NCBI RefSeq assembly: GCF_000565015.1
Contig: NZ_JDFF01000001.1
Location: 26,603-90,602 of the forward strand
Length of the DNA stretch: 64,000 nt
Direction of reading: 5' to 3'
DNA from: Porphyromonas catoniae ATCC 51270
GTDB taxonomy: Bacteria > Bacteroidota > Bacteroidia > Bacteroidales > Porphyromonadaceae
Under the pieces are notes generated by a model. It had not been told where the DNA came from. It saw nothing but the letters and a program-made list of their open reading frames with translations, and did no database searches. The translations under genes and the position numbers were made by a program. Positions 63,918 to 64,000 of this stretch are shown piece by piece (position 1 is the first letter of the stretch; every line of letters starts with the position of its first letter).

Positions 63918-64000
63918 ATGATGGAAAAGGAAATATATCAGCAGCCACTGGCTGAAGCTATACATATAGATCATCCTCTCCATAACTCGTTGAAGCGAGT
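63918..64000 (+). CDS. Possible small peptide gene, cut by window edge
   Basis: An open frame begins MMEKEIYQQPLAEAIHIDHP and runs off the window. Short peptides starting (K/E)..Y..P.(A/S)E.I.(I/V) are frequent after surface lipoprotein genes in Bacteroidales, which is the only support. Its end overlaps a GAGTTACCAT-type repeat, which argues against it. A 14-base word CGATATAATGATGG also occurs in the lipoprotein gene at 63775. Confidence 0.3.
   Translation, partial: MMEKEIYQQPLAEAIHIDHPLHNSLKR
63974..64000. repeat. Start of a GAGTTACCAT-type array (copy 4), cut by window edge
   Basis: CCATAACTCGTTGAAGCGAGT matches the junction of two units of the 23-bp family: the second half of one unit, the spacer, then GAGT of the next at 63997, in the expected 23-bp phase from 63974. 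Confidence 0.65.

Noticed and set aside
1..64000. Search for tRNA, rRNA, insertion sequences and prophage genes.
   Set aside because: No tRNA-like cloverleaf, transposase, integrase or phage protein was recognised in any gap or frame.

Overview
The window looks like chromosome of a Porphyromonas or a close relative (Bacteroidota, Bacteroidales). The reasons are the PorT and PorX genes of the type IX secretion system, a SusC/SusD pair, a MurF-alanine racemase fusion, several Bacteroidota-only domain families (DUF4296, DUF4230, DUF4834, DUF6122), and repeated use of the Bacteroidota -7 promoter box TAnnTTTG. Almost everything is core or housekeeping. I see no insertion sequence, integrase, phage gene, CRISPR array, rRNA or tRNA.

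Layout: 1-4738 is an ileS-dksA/traR-lspA-DUF4296 operon on the minus strand. 5235-8600 holds porT and an ECF sigma factor (minus), divergent from porX (plus), followed by a HAD phosphatase and gpmA. 10508-14983 is a three-gene minus cassette (beta-barrel, LolA-like carrier, RND/MMPL permease), probably an exporter of a hydrophobic substrate. 15347-18392 is pflB-pflA. 19209-24007 is susC-susD. 24115-25815 is psd-pssA-DUF4834 (phosphatidylethanolamine synthesis). 25899-27539 is an ABC-F ATPase. 27989-30198 is greA-HIT-ugd. 30341-33876 is nif3-zinc-ribbon-tilS. 34224-37967 is ddl-acyltransferase-PepSY protein. 38334-43237 is a plus-strand run: small conserved protein, acyltransferase, nitrilase-family hydrolase, pyrE, SRPBCC protein, degenerate Rieske lipoprotein, cardiolipin synthase. 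43434-51606 is murF-alr, then two DUF4230 genes with a second ABC-F gene, then ndh. 52051-55599 is a thioredoxin lipoprotein and an M16 protease. 56244-61936 is uvrA, a DUF349 protein and a DUF6122 membrane protein. 62223-63896 is a large lipoprotein gene with a C10 tract in its leader.

The most striking signal is not a gene. At least nine intergenic gaps hold short tandem arrays with an exact period of 22, 23 or 24 bp, usually about five units. Each unit is a small imperfect palindrome: symmetric arms around an asymmetric core. The words differ between arrays (GAGTTACCATAACTCG; GCGACCAATATACCTCGC; GCACCGTATATAGGGTGC; GTACCTAATC; ACCCTTGCATGGGT; GAGGTACC-GATACCTC; TAATCGAAGTGATTTATC), but the architecture is shared. 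Single units occur flipped in place without disturbing the phase. Three copies of the GAGTTACCAT type are each exactly 5 x 23 bp and a fourth begins at the right edge. The arrays lie in convergent, divergent and tandem gaps alike, so they are not simply terminators or promoters. All coordinates, periods and orientations were read by eye; no homology search was run.
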